This document shows, piece after piece, positions 14,506-17,642 of a stretch of DNA of 17,642 bases (the stretch's first letter is position 1; the number at the start of each line of letters is the position of its first letter). Below the pieces are notes generated by a model. That model did no database searches, had not been told where the DNA came from, and saw nothing but the letters and a program-made list of their open reading frames with translations. The translations under genes and the position numbers were made by a program. This stretch comes from Syntrophaceae bacterium UBA1411 (GTDB lineage Bacteria > Desulfobacterota > Syntrophia > Syntrophales > Smithellaceae), in contig DBPV01000063.1 in NCBI GenBank assembly GCA_002304995.1, positions 24,808 through 42,449 of the forward strand. The letters are read 5' to 3'.

Positions 14506-14571
14506 TAAGATTTGAGGGCACAAAAAAGTCCCTTTTTCAGAAGCTTGGAACTTCCGGAGCATCTCCTCTGG

Positions 14572-14597
14572 TTGACGCGGGAATTTTGTGTTACACG
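14572..14597 (+). promoter_or_regulatory. tentative promoter of livG
   Basis: TTGACG (14572-14577) and an extended -10-like TGtTACACG (14589-14597) precede livG by about 65 bases. The spacer to TACACG is 14 bases, shorter than ideal, so this is uncertain. Confidence 0.3.
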
Positions 14598-14660
14598 AAG
14601 CAGGCGCCGCGAACGGGAGCGATCCGTCAATCCGGTGAAGTTTAAATAAGGAAAGGCGTC

Positions 14661-15422
14661 ATGAACATCCTGGAAACAAAAGAGTTGCAGCACAGTTTCG
14701 GTCAGTTAAAGGTTCTGTTCGGTGTGAATTTGCAGATTGCCGAAGGGGAGCGCCACGCGGTGATCGGCCCCAACGGCGCGGGAAAAACCACACTGTTCAA
14801 CACCATCACGGGAACCTATGTCCCGACAGCGGGCAGAGTTTTTTTCAAGGGGAAAGACATTACGGGCTTTCCGCCCCATAAGCTGGTTCGGCTCGGCATG
14901 GGCAGGTCGTTTCAGATTACGAGCACGTTCAAAAATCTGACGGCGTTTCAGAACATCCGCCTGGCGATTTTGTCGAAGAACGGCATCCGGTTTAATATAT
15001 TCAACCGGGTGGACAAAATGCACAAGATAACCGAAGAAACCCATGAGATGCTCAAGCGCGTCAATCTGTACGACGACCGGGACAAGCCGGCAAGCGCTTT
15101 GTCTTACGGCAAGTCCCGGGCGCTGGAAATCTGCACGGCGATGGCGACGGATCCGGATCTGGTGCTGCTCGACGAGTTCGCGGCGGGGATGTCGCGTCCT
15201 GAAATGCTGGCCGCCGTTGCGTTGCTTAGAAATCTGACGGAGGGAAAGACCGTTGTGATTATCGAACACGACATGGACGTCGTCTTTTCGCTTGCGGACC
15301 GGATCACGGTTTTGCATTACGGAAAGATTCTGGCAACGGGGAAACCCGAAGAAATCCGGCAAAACAAGGATGTCAAGACTGCGTATCTGGGAAATCAGGT
15401 TCTGAAAGCATTCCAGCGCTGA
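14661..15422 (+). CDS. livG: ABC transporter ATP-binding protein, LivG type
   Basis: The 253-residue ATPase of the branched-chain amino acid (HAAT) transporter family energises uptake from the cytoplasmic face. Walker A is GPNGAGKT (36-43), the signature is LSYGKSRAL (147-155), Walker B is DLVLLDE (166-172) and the switch His is H203 (IIEHDM). The Q-loop region and GMGRSFQ are also typical of LivG. Oddities are K151-S152 after LSYG where LivG usually has Q/E-Q/K, and F173 in place of the proline in DEP. AAGGAAAGG is upstream. It is followed by livF at 23 bases. No LivH or LivM permease gene is present. Confidence 0.9.
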   Translation: MNILETKELQHSFGQLKVLFGVNLQIAEGERHAVIGPNGAGKTTLFNTITGTYVPTAGRVFFKGKDITGFPPHKLVRLGMGRSFQITSTFKNLTAFQNIRLAILSKNGIRFNIFNRVDKMHKITEETHEMLKRVNLYDDRDKPASALSYGKSRALEICTAMATDPDLVLLDEFAAGMSRPEMLAAVALLRNLTEGKTVVIIEHDMDVVFSLADRITVLHYGKILATGKPEEIRQNKDVKTAYLGNQVLKAFQR

Positions 15423-15433
15423 TCAAAACGGCT

Positions 15434-15439
15434 GAGGTG
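15434..15439 (+). promoter_or_regulatory. ribosome binding site fixing the livF start
   Basis: GAGGTG lies 6 bases before ATG 15446. An in-frame GTG at 15437 is inside this site and has no good site of its own. Confidence 0.6.
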
Positions 15440-15445
15440 GAGCAC

Positions 15446-16165
15446 ATGTTACTGGAAGTGAGAAATTTAAATACCCATTACGGACAAAGCCATGTCCTGC
15501 AGGGAATCAATATGGATATTGGCGAAGGCGATCTGGTGGCGCTTCTGGGACGCAACGGAATGGGCAAGAGCACGGCGCTGAAGAGCATTATGGGGTTGGT
15601 CAGAATAACGTCAGGGTCGGTAAAATTTAACGGCAAAGAGATCGGCGGATTTTCGCCCTACAAGATCGCCCGGGCGGGAATCGGCTATGTGCCGGAGGAA
15701 AGACGCATCTTTCCCGAGCTCAGCGTGCTGGATAACCTGATGCTGGGAGTGAAAGGAGGAAAGATCCGGAATACGCATGATCCCCATACGTGGACGATCG
15801 AGCGGATCTTCCATCATTTTCCGAAATTGAAGGAGCGCATTCATCAGGCCGGCGGGCAGTTGTCGGGCGGGGAGCAGCAGATGCTGTCCATCGGGCGGTC
15901 GCTCATGGGAAACCCCCGGCTCCTTTTGGTGGATGAGCCGACCGAAGGCCTGGATCCGATCATGGTTGAGGAAGTGCGCAATGTGCTCGATGACATCAAC
16001 AAAAACGCCGGCGTTTCCATTCTGCTGGTGGAGCACAACCTGCAGGTGGCGCTGTCCCTGGCTCAGCGAATCTATCTGATGCAGAAAGCCAGCATCGACT
16101 GCGAGATTACCTCCTCCGAGCTTGATTCCAGCGAAGAAATCCGCGCGAAGTTTCTGGAAGTGTAA
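15446..16165 (+). CDS. livF: ABC transporter ATP-binding protein, LivF type
   Basis: The 239-residue ATPase is the partner of LivG in the HAAT family. Walker A is GRNGMGKST (35-43), the signature LSGGEQQM (139-146), Walker B LLLVDEP (159-165) followed by TEGLDP, and the switch His H197 (LLVEHN). All motifs are standard, unlike those of its LivG neighbour. GYVPEERRIFP is a family hallmark of LivF. The start was chosen by the GAGGTG site. With no permease and no binding protein on this strand, it probably works with permeases encoded elsewhere and possibly with the binding protein at 10334-11809. Confidence 0.93.
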   Translation: MLLEVRNLNTHYGQSHVLQGINMDIGEGDLVALLGRNGMGKSTALKSIMGLVRITSGSVKFNGKEIGGFSPYKIARAGIGYVPEERRIFPELSVLDNLMLGVKGGKIRNTHDPHTWTIERIFHHFPKLKERIHQAGGQLSGGEQQMLSIGRSLMGNPRLLLVDEPTEGLDPIMVEEVRNVLDDINKNAGVSILLVEHNLQVALSLAQRIYLMQKASIDCEITSSELDSSEEIRAKFLEV

Positions 16166-16260
16166 AGTTCGGAGGGAAGATCTGATCCCATTGTCTTTAA
16201 CTATTCGAATAAGGGCGGCTGCGATTCCTACAGTCTTCCGGAAAAACCTGAGTGATCAAA

Positions 16261-17316
16261 ATGATTAAACGCTTATCGCTTCTGTGTAGCCTTATGCTTA
16301 TCTCTCTGAGTTTCGCCGCCGCATTTGCCGACGGCGCGGGGCGTCAAACCATTGCCGTCATCGATTTTGAAAGCATCGGCTCCGAGGAACATCTCGGCAA
16401 GGCGGTTGCCGAGATCATGAGAACGGAACTCATCGGGGCCAACAGGTACCGGGTGGTCGAAAGAGCCCAGATCAGCAAGGCCCTTTCGGAGCAGAAACTG
16501 CAGACGTCGGGTCTCATTGATGATCGAAGCGCCGTGGAGATCGGGAAACTCGTCGGAGCGGATCTGATCGTTATCGGCTCGGTTGTCAAGATCGGAAATG
16601 CCTACACCATCAATTCGCGCATGATGGATACGAAGACCGGCGAGGCAACGCTCGGGAAAAACGTAACTGGAAATGATCTCAATCTTTTGACCAGTCTGAG
16701 CCGCAATCTGCTCGATGATCTTTTCGGCAACGATGGACAAAAGAGTTCTCTTTCAAAAACACGTCTTGCACAGCGTTCCCTCAGAATCATCAAAGCCTTC
16801 TACGGAACAGGCGAAACCCAGATGGATGTGACGGAAGTACTGCAAAACAAGATTACAAACAGCCAGATCGCTATTGCGGTGACGAATGACCAGTTCGGCC
16901 GCGATCCCCTGGTTGGGTCAGTCAAGGGAATCGACGTCCGGTACGAAACCGACGAGGGTCAGTTCCAGGTCTTTGCCTATGAAAGACAAAATCTGATCCT
17001 CCCGAGCCCGCTGAATGTAAGGATTACCGCAAAGAGCAGGAAACTGGAAATTCTCAAGGCAACCTATGGGAACGAAAGCACGCAGATCGACGTCACGGAC
17101 ATCATCCGGAATCATATCCTCGACGGTTCCGTTGCCATCTTTGCCAATAACGTATTCTTTGGCCGGGACCCGCTGGTCAACATCAGGAAAACATGCACCG
17201 TCCGTTACAGGACCGAAGTCGGAATCTTCGAAGCGTCTCTGGATGAAGAACAAACCCGAATCATCCCGGATGCACGGGACAGAAAAATTCAGGGCTCCCC
17301 GACAGGACACCCGTAG
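16261..17316 (+). CDS. secreted CsgG-domain protein with tandem DUF3395-like repeats
   Basis: The 351-residue protein has a Sec signal peptide (MIKRLSLLCSLMLISLSFAA, cut near AFA-DG). The one early Cys is not in a lipobox, so it is not an obvious lipoprotein as CsgG is. Residues about 29-160 form a CsgG/curli-assembly-like domain: TIAVIDFESIG, AEIMRTELIGANRYRVVERA, LVGADLIVIGSVVKIG. Two repeats of 75 residues follow with an 88-residue period: LRIIKAFYG...DVTEVLQ...FGRDPLVGSVKGIDVRY (174-248) and LEILKATYG...DVTDIIR...FGRDPLVNIRKTCTVRY (262-336). They match the DnaJC11 C-terminal/DUF3395 pattern. A GTG at 16252 is in frame; ATG 16261 is preferred, although no strong ribosome site is seen for either. 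Role unknown; envelope assembly or sensing is inference. Confidence 0.85.
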   Translation: MIKRLSLLCSLMLISLSFAAAFADGAGRQTIAVIDFESIGSEEHLGKAVAEIMRTELIGANRYRVVERAQISKALSEQKLQTSGLIDDRSAVEIGKLVGADLIVIGSVVKIGNAYTINSRMMDTKTGEATLGKNVTGNDLNLLTSLSRNLLDDLFGNDGQKSSLSKTRLAQRSLRIIKAFYGTGETQMDVTEVLQNKITNSQIAIAVTNDQFGRDPLVGSVKGIDVRYETDEGQFQVFAYERQNLILPSPLNVRITAKSRKLEILKATYGNESTQIDVTDIIRNHILDGSVAIFANNVFFGRDPLVNIRKTCTVRYRTEVGIFEASLDEEQTRIIPDARDRKIQGSPTGHP

Positions 17317-17383
17317 AAACCGAAAAAAGGCAATTTCTTTATGGCGCAAGTTGAGCCAAAACAGACCTCCTCGAGAAGGAACG

Positions 17384-17611
17384 ATGAAAAAAATAATTTT
17401 TTTCTTTGCGGCGGCAGTGCTCCTGGTCCAATTTGCCGGGGCAGAGTCGGAAGCGTACGATTACTATTTTTCTGTAACCAGTTCTTCTCAAACCAGAGGC
17501 TATTGCACCCTGTCCCTTGAATACACAGAGCTCCTTTCCGCCTATATCGGAGGCGTACAGATGCGCGGATCCATCGCCAGACACGGCAGCATGCTGGACG
17601 TGTACTGCTAA
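17384..17611 (+). CDS. small secreted protein of unknown function
   Basis: The 75-residue product begins MKKIIFFFAAAVLLVQFAGA, a clear Sec signal peptide with a likely cut after AGA. The mature part is about 55 residues with aromatic and Ser/Thr-rich stretch SEAYDYYFSVTSSSQTRGYC and two Cys, C41 and the last residue C75. AAGGA lies 3 bases before the ATG, which is tight. It follows the CsgG-domain gene by 67 bases and may be cotranscribed. I do not recognise the family. The signal peptide and sane codon use make it a likely real gene. Confidence 0.7.
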   Translation: MKKIIFFFAAAVLLVQFAGAESEAYDYYFSVTSSSQTRGYCTLSLEYTELLSAYIGGVQMRGSIARHGSMLDVYC

Positions 17612-17642
17612 CCCGTCCCCTCTTTACACGGCGGCCGTCTTT

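Noticed and set aside
14512..14540. GGGcAC-aaaaaa-GTCCC followed by TTTTT, terminator-like on the plus strand
   Set aside because: The stem is only about 5 bp with a bulge, and no plus-strand gene ends upstream. Not enough for an attenuator call.

Overview
The window reads like a chromosomal piece of a Gram-negative, probably anaerobic bacterium of the Deltaproteobacteria/Desulfobacterota type, with a Syntrophales-like lineage as my best guess. The grounds are Sec signal peptides, a CsgG-type secreted protein, Liv-type ABC genes, and a fatty-acid or other carboxylate activation cluster with a nitropropane-dioxygenase-like flavoprotein. The assignment is inference; there is no rRNA, tRNA or other phylogenetic marker here. 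I see no tRNA, rRNA, CRISPR array, IS element or phage gene.

Region 1 (1-5330, GC-rich). A minus-strand L-2-hydroxyglutarate-oxidase-like gene runs off the left edge and is divergent from a tightly packed plus-strand run: exodeoxyribonuclease III (TTG start), a GAF/DUF484-like protein, a MoaE-like protein, a KefF-like quinone reductase and a KefC-like K+/H+ antiporter. Two of the junctions are 4-bp ATGA overlaps. Back-to-back promoter candidates sit between the divergent genes. The set looks like a stress run: DNA repair plus electrophile-triggered potassium efflux.

Region 2 (5399-12810, visibly AT-richer). A minus-strand series encodes a periplasmic substrate-binding protein, an acyl-CoA ligase, a large VLCAD-like acyl-CoA dehydrogenase and an NPD/FabK-like FMN enzyme. 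A TetR regulator is transcribed divergently. Two near-identical 16-bp palindromes lie in tandem between the substrate-binding protein and the regulator. Terminator-like hairpins follow the binding protein, the dehydrogenase and the last gene, so expression may be stepped. The likely logic is: capture a carboxylic acid outside the membrane, import it, ligate it to CoA, dehydrogenate it, and process it further with the FMN enzyme, under a TetR that probably senses the acid or its CoA ester. The substrate cannot be read from the sequence.

Region 3 (12814-16165, GC-richer again). A secreted flavoprotein (minus strand, with a very good promoter) is followed by divergent livG and livF ATPase genes. 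No LivH or LivM permease is present anywhere in the window, so the transporter implied by the binding protein and these ATPases is incomplete here.

Region 4 (16261-17642). A secreted CsgG-domain protein carries two tandem copies of a DUF3395-like module at its C-terminus. It is followed by a 75-residue secreted protein of unknown function whose last residue is cysteine.
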